Source: Flavobacteriales bacterium ALC-1 (GTDB lineage Bacteria > Bacteroidota > Bacteroidia > Flavobacteriales > Flavobacteriaceae). Taken from it: a stretch of DNA of 64,000 nucleotides. Below, one piece after another: positions 17,130 to 29,500 of the stretch. The position numbers were made by a program, and so were the translations under genes. The DNA lies in the NCBI GenBank assembly GCA_000171875.1, contig ABHI01000002.1, positions 248,001 to 312,000 of the forward strand, in the 5' to 3' direction. Numbering within the stretch: position 1 is the first letter of the stretch; the number at the start of each line of letters is the position of its first letter. The notes beneath the pieces are model-generated. The model saw only the letters and a list, made by a program, of their open reading frames with translations, was not told where the DNA came from and made no database searches.

Positions 17130-18977
17130 ATGTGCGGAATTGTTGGATATATTGGCCATCGCGAGGCTTACCCTATAGTAATTAAAGGACTTCAAAGATT
17201 AGAATATCGAGGTTACGATAGTGCAGGTATTGCATTATATGATGGTAATAATATTAAGCTTTCAAAAACAAAAGGAAAAGTTTCTGACCTTAAAGAACGA
17301 CTAGAAAATGAAATCGCTACTGATGGAACTCTCGGTATAGGTCATACACGTTGGGCAACACATGGTGTGCCAAACGATGTTAACTCTCACCCACATTACT
17401 CTAACTCTGGTGACTTAGTTATAATTCACAATGGTATCATAGAAAATTATGACTCCCTCAAAAAGGAATTAATTAAGCGTGGTTATACTTTTAAATCAGA
17501 TACAGATACAGAAGTATTAGTAAACCTTATTGAAGATGTAAAGAAAAACGAAAACATTAAACTTGGTAAAGCTGTTCAGGTAGCTCTAAATCAGGTCATT
17601 GGAGCTTATGCTATTGCTGTTTTCGATAAAAACAAACCTAACGAAATTGTAGTTGCAAAACTAGGTAGTCCTTTAGCCATTGGTATTGGTGAGGACGAAT
17701 TCTTTATTGCAAGTGATGCTTCACCATTTATTGAATTTACTAAAAATGCTATTTATCTCGAAGATGAGGAAATGGCAATTATTAGACGTAATAAAGATAT
17801 TAAAGTAAGGAAGATTAAAGGTGATGCTATAGTTGATCCTTATATACAAGAGCTTCAACTTAATCTTGAACAAATTGAAAAAGGTGGTTATGATCACTTT
17901 ATGCTAAAGGAAATACATGAACAACCAGACGCTATTTTTGACACATTTAGAGGGCGTTTATTGAGTAATGAAGCTATGGTAAAACTAGCTGGAGTTGAAG
18001 ACAACATGAAAAAATTCCTTGCTGCTGACAGGATTATAGTTGTAGCTTGTGGTACTTCATGGCATGCTGGTTTAGTTTCAGAATATATTTTTGAAGACTT
18101 AGCACGGATTCCTGTTGAAGTGGAATATGCATCAGAATTTAGATATAGAAATCCTGTAATTACAGAGAAAGATGTAGTCATAGCAATTTCTCAATCTGGA
18201 GAAACAGCAGATACATTAGCTGCAATAAAGTTAGCTAAATCTAAAGGGGCATTTGTTTTTGGTGTTTGTAATGTCGTTGGTTCTTCTATTGCAAGAGAAA
18301 CTGATGCAGGAGCATATACGCATGCTGGCCCAGAAATAGGTGTAGCATCGACAAAAGCATTTACTACACAAATTACGGTGTTGACTTTAATGGCTTTACG
18401 TTTAGCTAGAGCTAAAGGCACAATTTCTAGTTCTGAATTCAGACATCATTTAATAGAGCTAGAAACCATTCCTAGTAAAGTTGAAAAAGCATTAAAATCA
18501 GATGCTTATGTACAAACAGTAGCGGATATATACAAAGATGCTACTAATTTCTTATATCTAGGGCGTGGATTTAATTTCCCTGTAGCATTAGAAGGTGCAT
18601 TAAAATTAAAAGAGATTTCTTATATCCATGCAGAAGGGTATCCAGCTGCAGAAATGAAACATGGTCCAATTGCATTAATTGATGAACAGATGCCAGTTGT
18701 AGTCATTGCAACTAAAAAAGGACATTACGAAAAAGTAGTAAGTAACATTCAAGAAATTAAATCTAGAAAAGGTAAAATTATTGGGATAGTTACTGAAGGA
18801 GATAAAAGTGTAAAAGAATTGGCAGATCATGTTATTGAAGTACCAGAGACTATAGAATGTCTTACACCTTTATTAACTACAATACCATTGCAATTATTAT
18901 CGTATCACATTGCAGTAATGCTAGATAAGAATGTAGATCAGCCTAGGAATTTAGCTAAGTCTGTTACAGTAGAGTAA
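17130..18977 (+). CDS. glmS: Glutamine--fructose-6-phosphate aminotransferase (isomerizing)
   Basis: GlmS makes glucosamine-6-phosphate, the entry point to peptidoglycan and LPS amino sugars. The protein starts MCGIVGYIG with the N-terminal nucleophile C2 and continues RLEYRGYDSAGIA and GHTRWATHGVPN in the glutaminase domain. Two SIS domains follow (CGTSWHAG, SQSGETADT, STKAFTTQ), ending with the family tail NLAKSVTVE. The length of 615 residues is full. It is the last gene before a strong terminator. Confidence 0.97.
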   Translation: MCGIVGYIGHREAYPIVIKGLQRLEYRGYDSAGIALYDGNNIKLSKTKGKVSDLKERLENEIATDGTLGIGHTRWATHGVPNDVNSHPHYSNSGDLVIIHNGIIENYDSLKKELIKRGYTFKSDTDTEVLVNLIEDVKKNENIKLGKAVQVALNQVIGAYAIAVFDKNKPNEIVVAKLGSPLAIGIGEDEFFIASDASPFIEFTKNAIYLEDEEMAIIRRNKDIKVRKIKGDAIVDPYIQELQLNLEQIEKGGYDHFMLKEIHEQPDAIFDTFRGRLLSNEAMVKLAGVEDNMKKFLAADRIIVVACGTSWHAGLVSEYIFEDLARIPVEVEYASEFRYRNPVITEKDVVIAISQSGETADTLAAIKLAKSKGAFVFGVCNVVGSSIARETDAGAYTHAGPEIGVASTKAFTTQITVLTLMALRLARAKGTISSSEFRHHLIELETIPSKVEKALKSDAYVQTVADIYKDATNFLYLGRGFNFPVALEGALKLKEISYIHAEGYPAAEMKHGPIALIDEQMPVVVIATKKGHYEKVVSNIQEIKSRKGKIIGIVTEGDKSVKELADHVIEVPETIECLTPLLTTIPLQLLSYHIAVMLDKNVDQPRNLAKSVTVE

Positions 18978-19005
18978 TTACTTTCATTGTAAGCAAATAT
19001 ATTTT

Positions 19006-19051
19006 AAAGCCTTAAAATTGAGAATCTTTCAATTTTAAGGCTTTATTTTTT
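19006..19051 (+). terminator. Intrinsic terminator after glmS
   Basis: A 15-base perfect stem, AAAGCCTTAAAATTG against CAATTTTAAGGCTTT, with a 9-base loop is followed by ATTTTTT. It begins 29 bases after the glmS stop. Confidence 0.85.
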
Positions 19052-19150
19052 AATAATATACTATGCGTGCATAATTTTATGAGAATTTATTATCTAATTT
19101 TCATATATTTAATTAAATTGCTCATCTAATAAAATAACTAATTCTCTAAA

Positions 19151-21952
19151 ATGAAGACAATCTTAAAGCTTTTCACAATGCTTTTTTGCGTGGCATCTTT
19201 TGCACAAACCACGGTAAAAGGTAAAATTACTGACAATACTGGGCTACCCTTGCCTGGAGCTAATGTTGTAGTAGTAGGTACCACTTCTGGTACAATTTCG
19301 GATTTTGATGGTAACTACACATTAACCGTAGATCAAGACCCACCATTTTCAATCCGTATAAGTTATACTGGGTTTGAACCTCAAACTATTGAAATCACTG
19401 CAAACAATCAAACCGTTGATGTGTCTTTGAAAGAAGGTAATACCCTTGATGAAGTTGTAATTTCTGCATCTCGTACACCTGAACGAATTTTTGAATCGCC
19501 AGTAACTGTTGAACGTTTCGGATTAAAAGAGATAAAAAATACTGCTTCAGTAGACTTTTATGACGGTCTAGAAAATCTTAAAGGTGTTGACATTAATACT
19601 AACAGTTTAACATTTAAATCTATTAACACAAGAGGTTTTGCTACGTTTGCAAATACACGTTTTATGCAATTAGTAGATGGAATGGATAACTCTGCTCCAG
19701 CACTTAATTTCCCATTAGGAAACTTATTAGGTATGACAGAAACTGATGTGTTAAGTGTTGAATTATTACCTGGTGCATCTTCTGCATTATATGGGGCAAA
19801 CGCATTTAATGGTATTTTATTTATGCGAAGTAAAAGCCCTTTTGACCATTCAGGGATTAGTGCATACGTTAAACGAGGTATCACATCTCAAGAGGTTGCT
19901 GGGGATAATGATTATACAGACTTAGGTATAAGAATGGCCTATAAGTTTAGTGAAAAATTTGCTGCTAAAGTAAATTTTGGCTATTTAAAAGGAACTGATT
20001 GGGCTGCCGCAAATGAAGAAGATAAACTTAATCGTGGGCTTACAAGAGCTGATATAGATTATGATGGCATCAATGTATATGGTGATGAGGTAAGTACAGA
20101 CATTAATGGTGTTGCTCAAATTTTAGAAGGATTAGGATTAGCACCTTCAGGTTCATCAGCATTAGTACCTTCTGTAAATGTAAGTAGAACGGGTTACAAT
20201 GAAAGAGACTTAACTAATTATAATGCTGAGAGTATTAAAGCTGATTGGGGATTATACTTCCGTCCTTGGGAAAATGATTTCGAAATTCAGTATGTTGGTA
20301 AAGTAGGTTCTGGTAATACTATTTATCAAGGAGCTAACCGTTATAATATCAAAAACTTCTTCTTACAACAGCACAAATTAGAAATCAAAAATGATAATTT
20401 CTTTGTAAGAGGTTATGTTACTGAAGATAGAGCTGGTGATTCTTATGATATGATATTTACAGGTATTAATATCAATAGAGCGTGGAAGGATGATAATACT
20501 TGGTTTGGTGAATATGTTTCAGGTTATATTGGTGCTAGTTTAAGTGGAGCCACTGATGCTGCAGCACATGCTGCTGGTAGAGCTACTGCCGACACAGGTC
20601 GTTATTTACCTGGCACACCAGAGTATGAAGCTGCATTTAATAGAAGTATCAATGACCCTGATTTAAATACCGGTTCAAAATTCCAAGATAATTCTAAAAT
20701 CTATCATGCAGATGCTAACTATAACTTAGGTGATTTAGTAGATTTTGCTGAAATCCAAGTAGGTGGTTCATACAGAAGATACAGATTAAATTCTTTTGGA
20801 ACTATATATACTGACGTTGATGGTCCAATTAACTATTCTGAGGTTGGTGTTTACACTCAGTTACAGCGTTCGTTAGAATTATCTGAAAATGTTGAATTAA
20901 AATTAACAGGATCTATTCGTTATGATAAATCAGAACTTTTTGATGGGTTCTTCTCACCAAGATTATCTGCTGGTTTTACAATTAATGAAAATCATAACAT
21001 TAGAGCATCTTTCCAGACTGGTTTTAGAAACCCAACAACACAAGATTTATATATTGGTTTAGATGTTGGACGTGCTATTTTAGTAGGTGGTGCTCCTGAC
21101 AACCCAGCAAGAGACGTACGTAATTATGATTTAAGTGCCACTGGTACTGCTATTGTTGGACAATCTAATATCGATGTTAATGGTACAGGAGCTTACAATA
21201 ATTCTTTCTTTGCTACTTCAGTACTAGATTTTGCAGCATCTGGTAATCCAGCGGCATTAGAAATTGCAAACTCTAATTTAGCACAACCAGAACAAGTAAC
21301 TTCTTTTGAATTAGGATACCGTGGTAAATTAGATGGTTTTATTGTTGATGCCTCTGCTTATTACAATCAATATCAAGATTTCTTAGCTAATGAGACCGTA
21401 ATTTCACCATTCTACGGTGATGTTAATTTAACTCAAACTTTACCAGGAGGTACTCCTTTAGCCGTAGCTGCTATTGCAAATAATGATTATCAAGTATACC
21501 AAACTTATACCAATTCTGATGAAGAGGTTAATTCTTATGGAGCAGCTATTCAAGTTTCAACTAAAGTCCTTGGCGGTTTTGATTTAAGTGCCAATTACAC
21601 GTATGCTAAAATGGATTTTGACGTAAAGAAAAATCCTGATTTTAGAACTAACTTTAATACACCTGAGCATAAAGTAAAAGCATCTTTTGGAAAAACAGAG
21701 TTATTTAAAAATGTAGGATTTAATGTCTCTTGGAGATGGAGTGATAATTATTTCTGGGAAGCATCTTTTGGTGATGGTGATGTGCCTGCTTATCATGTAT
21801 TAGATGCACAAGTAAACTTTAGAGTTCCTAGTTTAAAATCAACATTTAAGCTTGGTGCAACTAATTTATTACAAGATGAGTACTTCACAGCATTTGGAAC
21901 TGGTTTAATCGGTTCTCAATATTATGTGTCTTGGACAATTAACAATCTATAA
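19151..21952 (+). CDS. TonB-dependent outer-membrane receptor
   Basis: This 933-residue outer-membrane receptor has a signal peptide (ends SFAQ) and a carboxypeptidase-regulatory-like beta-sandwich at about 22-98 (VKGKITDNTGLPLPGANVVV). A plug domain at about 110-230 (LDEVVISASRTPER, LPGASSALYGANAFNG) leads into a beta-barrel that ends in the aromatic-terminated strand YYVSWTINNL. There is no SusD partner; instead the next gene, 21 bases downstream, is an SGNH-hydrolase lipoprotein. The pair may take up a lipid, ester or other ligand; the ligand is not evident. Confidence 0.9.
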   Translation: MKTILKLFTMLFCVASFAQTTVKGKITDNTGLPLPGANVVVVGTTSGTISDFDGNYTLTVDQDPPFSIRISYTGFEPQTIEITANNQTVDVSLKEGNTLDEVVISASRTPERIFESPVTVERFGLKEIKNTASVDFYDGLENLKGVDINTNSLTFKSINTRGFATFANTRFMQLVDGMDNSAPALNFPLGNLLGMTETDVLSVELLPGASSALYGANAFNGILFMRSKSPFDHSGISAYVKRGITSQEVAGDNDYTDLGIRMAYKFSEKFAAKVNFGYLKGTDWAAANEEDKLNRGLTRADIDYDGINVYGDEVSTDINGVAQILEGLGLAPSGSSALVPSVNVSRTGYNERDLTNYNAESIKADWGLYFRPWENDFEIQYVGKVGSGNTIYQGANRYNIKNFFLQQHKLEIKNDNFFVRGYVTEDRAGDSYDMIFTGININRAWKDDNTWFGEYVSGYIGASLSGATDAAAHAAGRATADTGRYLPGTPEYEAAFNRSINDPDLNTGSKFQDNSKIYHADANYNLGDLVDFAEIQVGGSYRRYRLNSFGTIYTDVDGPINYSEVGVYTQLQRSLELSENVELKLTGSIRYDKSELFDGFFSPRLSAGFTINENHNIRASFQTGFRNPTTQDLYIGLDVGRAILVGGAPDNPARDVRNYDLSATGTAIVGQSNIDVNGTGAYNNSFFATSVLDFAASGNPAALEIANSNLAQPEQVTSFELGYRGKLDGFIVDASAYYNQYQDFLANETVISPFYGDVNLTQTLPGGTPLAVAAIANNDYQVYQTYTNSDEEVNSYGAAIQVSTKVLGGFDLSANYTYAKMDFDVKKNPDFRTNFNTPEHKVKASFGKTELFKNVGFNVSWRWSDNYFWEASFGDGDVPAYHVLDAQVNFRVPSLKSTFKLGATNLLQDEYFTAFGTGLIGSQYYVSWTINNL

Positions 21953-21973
21953 TAACGGAAAAGAAAATATAAA

Positions 21974-23539
21974 ATGAAAAAAATAAGATATATAGCGTTA
22001 TCATTACTTGCAATAGGTATGATGGGCTGCGAGAATGAACTCGTACAGGACTTAAGAGATCGAGGAGACACTAGTGGTGATCCTTTACCAGAACTAACAA
22101 CTGGTTCTGCAGATTTTTCTAATTACGTTGCCTTAGGAGCTTCATTTACTGCTGGATTTTCAGATGGTGGTCTATTTAGAGCTGGACAAGAGCGATCTTT
22201 TCCTAAATTATTATCAGAACAATTTACGCTTGCTGGTGGTGGAGCTTTTACTCAGCCATTACTAGATGAAAACACTGGTGGGATTTTAGCTGGTGGGGCA
22301 CCAACACCTTTTGGTTACAGACTAGTTTTTGGAGGTGCAGGACCAGTACCTTTGGATTTGTTTTTAGCAAGTCAAGGAGCGCCAGTACCCCCTATTACAA
22401 CTGAAGCAGGGAATAATATTGGTAGTGATTTTAATAATTTTGGAATTCCCGGAGCTAAAAGTTTTCACTTAGTGACTCCAGGATATGCCGCATTTAATCC
22501 TTATTATACTCGAATAGCATCTAGTGGAACATCAACAGTTTTAGGTGATGCTTTAGCTCAAAGCCCAACATTTTTCACATTAAGCGAAGTTGGTGGTAAT
22601 GACATTCTGCAATATGCAACTTCTGGTGGTACTGGTGTTGACCAAACAGGAAATATAGATCCTTCAACCTATAGTACTAACGATATTACTGATCCTAATG
22701 TATTTGCTCAGGCATTTTCAAGTATGGTTACTGCATTAACTCAAAATGGAGCTAAAGGTGTTGTGACTAATGTGCCAGATATTACTAGTTTATCACATTT
22801 TACGACTGTACCTCATAACCCAATCCCGTTGGATGCAGCAACCGCAGGCTTCTTAAATAGTGCTAGTGCTTATGGTGCTTATAATGCAGGAATAGTACAA
22901 GCATTTGCGTTCTTAGTAGCAAATACTCCTATGACTCAAGAAATGGCAGATGCCGAAATAGCGAAACGAACTATTACTTTTTCAGCCGGAGAAGGCAATG
23001 CTGTTGTAATCATGGATGAAAACTTAACTGATTTAACACCTCTAAATCCAGCTTTAGTAAGCATGCGTCAAGCTACAGCAGATGATTTGCTTGTTCTACC
23101 TGCTTCAAGTTTTATAGGTACTGAAGCTATTCCAGGCAACCCACAAACAGTAAATGGAGTTGCAATTCCACTAGCTGATAAATGGGTGTTAACACCAGAA
23201 GAACAAAATGCTATCGCAATGGCTACTTCTGCATATAACTCAACAATTGTTGCAGTGGCTAATACTAACCCAAATGTAGCTCTAGCTGATTTAAGAGCTG
23301 TTTTAGAACAGGCTTCATTATCTGGTTACCCATATGACGATTATGTAATGACTACTGATTTAGTTTTTGGTGGTCTAGTAAGTTTGGATGGTGTACACTT
23401 AACATCTAGAGGATATGGTTTAATGGCAAGAGAATTTCTAGTAGCTATAGATGCCGCTTTTGGATCTAATTTTATAGCATCAGGTTCAACTCCAGTTGCA
23501 GCCGATTTACCAACAAATTATTCTCCTACGCTTCAATAG
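21974..23539 (+). CDS. SGNH/GDSL-type hydrolase lipoprotein
   Basis: This 521-residue lipoprotein (lipobox GMMGC, Cys19) has SGNH blocks: block I as VALGASFTAGF with S57 as likely nucleophile, block III as EVGGNDIL, and the catalytic Asp-His block as SLDGVHLTSRGYGLMAREF near residues 475-495. A long Gly/Ala-rich insertion separates these blocks. SGNH enzymes hydrolyse lipids or carbohydrate esters. It directly follows a TonB receptor and shares a terminator with it, suggesting release of a ligand at the cell surface for import. The substrate is unknown. Confidence 0.82.
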   Translation: MKKIRYIALSLLAIGMMGCENELVQDLRDRGDTSGDPLPELTTGSADFSNYVALGASFTAGFSDGGLFRAGQERSFPKLLSEQFTLAGGGAFTQPLLDENTGGILAGGAPTPFGYRLVFGGAGPVPLDLFLASQGAPVPPITTEAGNNIGSDFNNFGIPGAKSFHLVTPGYAAFNPYYTRIASSGTSTVLGDALAQSPTFFTLSEVGGNDILQYATSGGTGVDQTGNIDPSTYSTNDITDPNVFAQAFSSMVTALTQNGAKGVVTNVPDITSLSHFTTVPHNPIPLDAATAGFLNSASAYGAYNAGIVQAFAFLVANTPMTQEMADAEIAKRTITFSAGEGNAVVIMDENLTDLTPLNPALVSMRQATADDLLVLPASSFIGTEAIPGNPQTVNGVAIPLADKWVLTPEEQNAIAMATSAYNSTIVAVANTNPNVALADLRAVLEQASLSGYPYDDYVMTTDLVFGGLVSLDGVHLTSRGYGLMAREFLVAIDAAFGSNFIASGSTPVAADLPTNYSPTLQ

Positions 23540-23560
23540 TATCGATTAAAGTATATAATT

Positions 23561-23592
23561 AAAAGTGCGCTCAAGTTGAGCGCACTTTTTTT
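23561..23592 (+). terminator. Intrinsic terminator after the receptor/hydrolase pair
   Basis: AAGTGCGCTC pairs with GAGCGCACTT around the loop AAGTT, with an A-run before and seven T after. It is GC-rich for this genome and very strong. Confidence 0.88.
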
Positions 23593-23638
23593 ATAGAAAA
23601 AAGCATATTAAAAACACTTTTAATTTTAAATAAAACTA

Positions 23639-23646
23639 TATCTTTG
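23639..23646 (+). promoter_or_regulatory. -7 box for atpD-atpC
   Basis: TATCTTTG matches TAnnTTTG and lies 62 bases before the atpD ATG, just after a terminator, so it is the only plausible promoter position for this pair. The -33 region is only T-rich (CTTTTA). Confidence 0.5.
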
Positions 23647-23704
23647 CAGCGCGAAAAACGAGCTGTTTTTCATATTTAAATTATTGCAAAACAAAAACAT
23701 ATAA

Positions 23705-25216
<1,512 letters not shown>

Positions 25217-25233
25217 TATAAAATTTCAGAATT

Positions 25234-25509
25234 ATGTATTTAGAAATTGTATCACCTGAAGCAACACTATTTAGTGGCGAAGTAGATTCTGTCGCTGTTC
25301 CTGGTGTTAATGGTGAATTTGAAATGTTGAAAAATCACGCACCTATTGTGTCTATTCTTAAAGAAGGACATGTTAAAGTTACTGGTTCTGTTACTCTTGA
25401 AGAGGAAGTGGAAGACAAATTTACTAAATCAGACAAAGGAGTTTGGTTAGCTATCAATTCTGGTACTATTGAAATGAAAGATAATAAGCTGATCATTTTA
25501 GCTGATTAA
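25234..25509 (+). CDS. atpC: ATP synthase F1 subunit epsilon (short form)
   Basis: The 91-residue protein contains just the N-terminal beta-sandwich of epsilon (MYLEIVSPEATLFSGEVDSV, VPGVNGEFEMLKNHAPIVS). The C-terminal helical hairpin, which inhibits rotation in E. coli, is absent. The short form is normal for this group. It is 17 bases downstream of atpD in the same transcript and connects the rotor to the catalytic head. Confidence 0.93.
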   Translation: MYLEIVSPEATLFSGEVDSVAVPGVNGEFEMLKNHAPIVSILKEGHVKVTGSVTLEEEVEDKFTKSDKGVWLAINSGTIEMKDNKLIILAD

Positions 25510-25530
25510 TTTATTTCAATCACAATATAT

Positions 25531-25564
25531 AAAACACGAAACTTAATAGTTTCGTGTTTTTTTG
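25531..25564. terminator. Bidirectional terminator between atpC and the convergent oxidoreductase gene
   Basis: AAAACACGAAACT pairs perfectly with AGTTTCGTGTTTT around TAAT, with T-runs on both strands. It lies between convergent stops and can serve both transcripts. Confidence 0.88.
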
Positions 25565-25566
25565 TT

Positions 25567-26541
25567 TTATAACTTACCTAAAATCTTATCCATAATCCAA
25601 GTTGTGTGCATAGCTGTTATTCCTGTTGAAGGATGTTTTATATCACCATAAAAATGATCTTTCATATTTTGCACATGATACTGTTGAATGTACTTTGGGT
25701 TTTCAATAAAAAACGTTTCAGTCTTTGCTTTAGTAATTAACTCTATAGGCTGTTCTAAAAAAACAGAAAATGTAATCTCTCCTTCACTACCAATGAGCCG
25801 CACTTTATCTTCTCGTTTGTAGGCTCCAAAATTCCAAGAGCCTGAGCCTGTAACACCAGATTTATGAATCCATGAGCCAGAAATTGCGTCTTTAGCTGTA
25901 TATAATTGTTGTTGGTTGGTCGAAGTCCCAGAAGCTTCTTCTATATCTCCTAAAAGATATGTAAACAAGTCTATACCATGACTTGCTAAATCATCAAAAT
26001 AGCCAGCTGGTGCAATGATTTTATCTGTTCGCCAATTATAAGTTTTAGAGTTATCTAATTCACTTGGCGTTCTGCTTAAATACCATTCAATATGTCTTAC
26101 ATTTCCGATAGCATTGTCATCTAACAGTGTTTTTATTTTATTGAATCTTGGCAATGACCTACGGTAATAAGCTACAAACAAAGGCAAGTTCCGCTGAGTG
26201 AATGCATTGCTTATTTCTAAACAAGCTTTATAACTTGGCGCCATTGGTTTTTCAATGCAACAAATTTTACCAGCTTTTGCGACTTTTAAAGCATAGAAAT
26301 GATGTGTGTCTGGTGGTGTAGCAATATAAACGGCATCAATTTCTGAATCATTAATTAGCACATCTGCATCATTATAGTAACGTTCTATGTTATGACGCTT
26401 TGCATAATCTTTAGCCAATTCTAAATTTCTGCGCATTACGGCAGCAATTTCAAAGCCTTCAACTAAACCGTAAGCGGGTCCACTCTTAACTTCAGTGACA
26501 CTACCACAGCCAATCATTCCCCATTTTATGACTTGCTTCAT
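25567..26541 (-). CDS. Gfo/Idh/MocA-family NAD(P)-dependent oxidoreductase
   Basis: This 324-residue oxidoreductase has an N-terminal Rossmann fold (GMIGCGSVTEV near residues 8-18), the family's EKPMAPS motif (residue about 95) and a C-terminal alpha/beta substrate domain (DLASHGIDLFTYLLGDIE). Family members oxidise or reduce sugars and their derivatives. It starts two bases after the stop of the FG-GAP gene, so the two are co-transcribed. The substrate cannot be inferred. No secretion signal is present, so it acts in the cytoplasm. Confidence 0.88.
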   Translation of the reverse strand: MKQVIKWGMIGCGSVTEVKSGPAYGLVEGFEIAAVMRRNLELAKDYAKRHNIERYYNDADVLINDSEIDAVYIATPPDTHHFYALKVAKAGKICCIEKPMAPSYKACLEISNAFTQRNLPLFVAYYRRSLPRFNKIKTLLDDNAIGNVRHIEWYLSRTPSELDNSKTYNWRTDKIIAPAGYFDDLASHGIDLFTYLLGDIEEASGTSTNQQQLYTAKDAISGSWIHKSGVTGSGSWNFGAYKREDKVRLIGSEGEITFSVFLEQPIELITKAKTETFFIENPKYIQQYHVQNMKDHFYGDIKHPSTGITAMHTTWIMDKILGKL

Positions 26542-26543
26542 AA

Positions 26544-29500
26544 TTACTTAAGCTTTAAAATCCTTAACTCTTGGTTTGCTAGCATAACGACAAAATGTAA
26601 ATCGTCTTTTATAAGAATAGACTCTATGGCTTTTACTTCTCCTTCACTCAAACCTATTACATTTTTATATACTTGTAGTTCATTATTACTTTGACTCAAT
26701 ATATAGCCTTGCGAAGCGTCATAACGAATGGTTTCAACTTCAGAATCAAATATACTTCCTATTCCCAAAACCTCAACTGATCCATCTTTATCTAGGTCTA
26801 AAAACTCGAAATCTAAAGTAGGACCCAATTGTGCTTGGTTTGGCAAAGCATTGAATTCAAAATTACCATTACCATTATTTTTAATATAATAGGAGCTAAA
26901 ACTTGATGCTTCTAAATGCAATGCAGCTTCAATATTTTCTTTGCCATAAACATCAATAAGACTTGAATTCGCAAATTCTTTATACGTCTTAATCTTATCA
27001 TTAAGATATGGTGTTTGCTGTGAGGAACATTCTTTACCACGAACAGGAAATAAAATACCATCAGAAGATTTGCTTAGAGCGATGTCGTAACTCACATTAT
27101 CATCAAAATTATTAGCGTAAATATGTAATGGCTTATCTTCTGTTGGATGAAATTTATTGTTCTCACCATAGTTTCCAACAAAATAGTCGTCATCACCATC
27201 TTTATCAAAATCAATAGCTTTTATAGTTTGAAACCAACCTTTTTTAGTATTGGTCGGTAAATCAACTTTAGTGAAAACACCCTTGTTATTATTAAAAAAC
27301 GTGATAGGTATCCATTCACCTACCACCACTAAATCTTGATCTCCATCGTTATCATAATCTGAAAATTTTGCGTCGTTTACTATGCCTATAGATTCAATAC
27401 TTTTTGCTTTTTTGGTCGTAACATCGACAAAACTTCCATTTCTATTTTCTAACAAGTATGATATTGGTGAATTAGGATATTTTCCTGGCACAACGCGACC
27501 ACCTACAAATAAATCTTGGTCTCCATCGTTATCATAGTCTGAAGCTGTTATCGCTTTGGTAACACTGAGCATCTTAGGTAATTGTCCCTTTGTAAAATTT
27601 CCTTTTCCGTTATTTATGTATAATCTATCCTGTAGTAATGGACTGTCTTCAGTTTGACTATAATTACCCGAAGCCACATACAAGTCCAAATCACCATCCC
27701 TATCAGCATCAAAAAACAAAGCGTTATTATCGTTATAGGCTTTATCTTTTTCAAATAGATTTTCATTTGATTTTACAAAGCTTCCTGAGACATTTTGAAT
27801 GTACAGTTCTGCAGGAAATCCTATGGTGTTACCTATAAAAATATCCTCTAGACCATCATTATTGACATCAGCTACAGTTAAAGCATTATCAACTGTAGAT
27901 TGTTTTTGTGGTAATAATAGTTGCAAACTGTAATCATTAAAATTTACAGATTGATGCTTGTAGTTTATACCCAGATTAGAAGTTGAAACAATATCGAATA
28001 ATACCATTTGTGTTTTTATTGAATCTTCATTGTTTGCATCAGAATGGGATAAGGTTAAACTTTTATTTGCTTCAACATTATAGAATAGTTGTGTTTTATC
28101 GTCGTTCCAAACCACTTTGATACTATCTATCATTTTTGAATCTCCTAATCCAAAATTCAAATTATAACCTACTGAAGATTGATACCCTCTACTCAAATAG
28201 AGTTGTTTTATTTGTTGTGTGTTGTTTGTGTAAACTTCAACTCTTGTACCGATACCACTTCTATTATTTTTTTGACCTTGAAATTGAAATTTAATAAAAT
28301 TGCCTTCTGTATTATTTCTATAAATAGAAGCTTTATCGGATTGATTATTTAATACTAAATCTAAATCACCATCATTATCTAAATCTGCATAAGCTGCACC
28401 ATTTGAATTTACTTTTGCCTCAAATCCATAATCGGTTGACACATCTTTGAACGTATAATCTGTATTATTTGTAAACATATAGTTAGGAAGCTTTTTCGAA
28501 GGAATAAGCGCGAGTGCTTTATCCAGGCTTTCTTTTGTAGAATAATCTCTGTTTTTACTACGCATTGTAGTTCTAAAATCTTGATTAGATAAATCCTTCT
28601 CTATACCATTAGTAATAAATATATCGTTATACCCATCATTATCAAAATCGGCAATTAATGGCGCCCAACTCCAATCCGTTTTTGCAATACCTGAAAATTG
28701 CCCTATCTCACCAAAACTACCATTGCCATAATTGAGCTGTAACATATTAGACATATACTGATGGTGCCAGCCCTTATTTACGATACGGTTAAATTTTGCA
28801 GTACTCATCGTTGCCATGTTTTCCTTGCCTCTTTTTCTGTCGGCTGCCATCATATCTAAAACCAAAAGATCTGGTTGTAAATCATTATTGATATCAGCAA
28901 AATCTGAACCCATACTATTGGCTGAAATATGTTTAAAACGTGTTAGAACTTCATCTATAAACGTTCCATCTTGATTATTTATATATAAAACGTCAGGTTC
29001 TAAAAAATCGTTAGCCACATAAATATCTGGCCAAGAATCATTATTAAAATCTCCAATTGACGCACTTAAACCCCAAGCTCTTAACATAGAAATTCCTGAG
29101 GTTGACGACACGTCCTTGTAGGCTCCATTTTCGTTTTTAAACAGTATATCTCTACTGTCTGTTTTTAAACTTGCTTGTTGCTGTGGGCTAAGAACTAAAC
29201 TGTTAGTATTGGAATCTGTACTGTGGTTGACGAGATATAGATCTAAATCACCATCTTTATCATAATCTAAAAAGTAGGCTTGTGTAGAAAAACTATATTC
29301 TTTTAATCCATATTTTACTGCTTCATCTTTAAACGTATTGTTTTTTTGATTGATAAAAAGTTTATTTTGTCTTGCTCTTCTATTATCTAATGATGCTGAT
29401 TTACAAACATAAATATCTAACCAACCATCATTATTAATATCTACCATAGTAACTCCTGTGGTCCAACCTTTACCATCTTCTACTTCTGCATCTTCAGTAA

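Noticed and set aside
19558..19884. Minus-strand open frame of 108 codons inside the TonB receptor gene
   Set aside because: It is antisense to the conserved plug domain and has no protein-family features.
19151..23539. A SusC/SusD polysaccharide-utilisation locus
   Set aside because: The partner lipoprotein has SGNH-hydrolase motifs, not SusD helices, and no glycosidase genes are adjacent.
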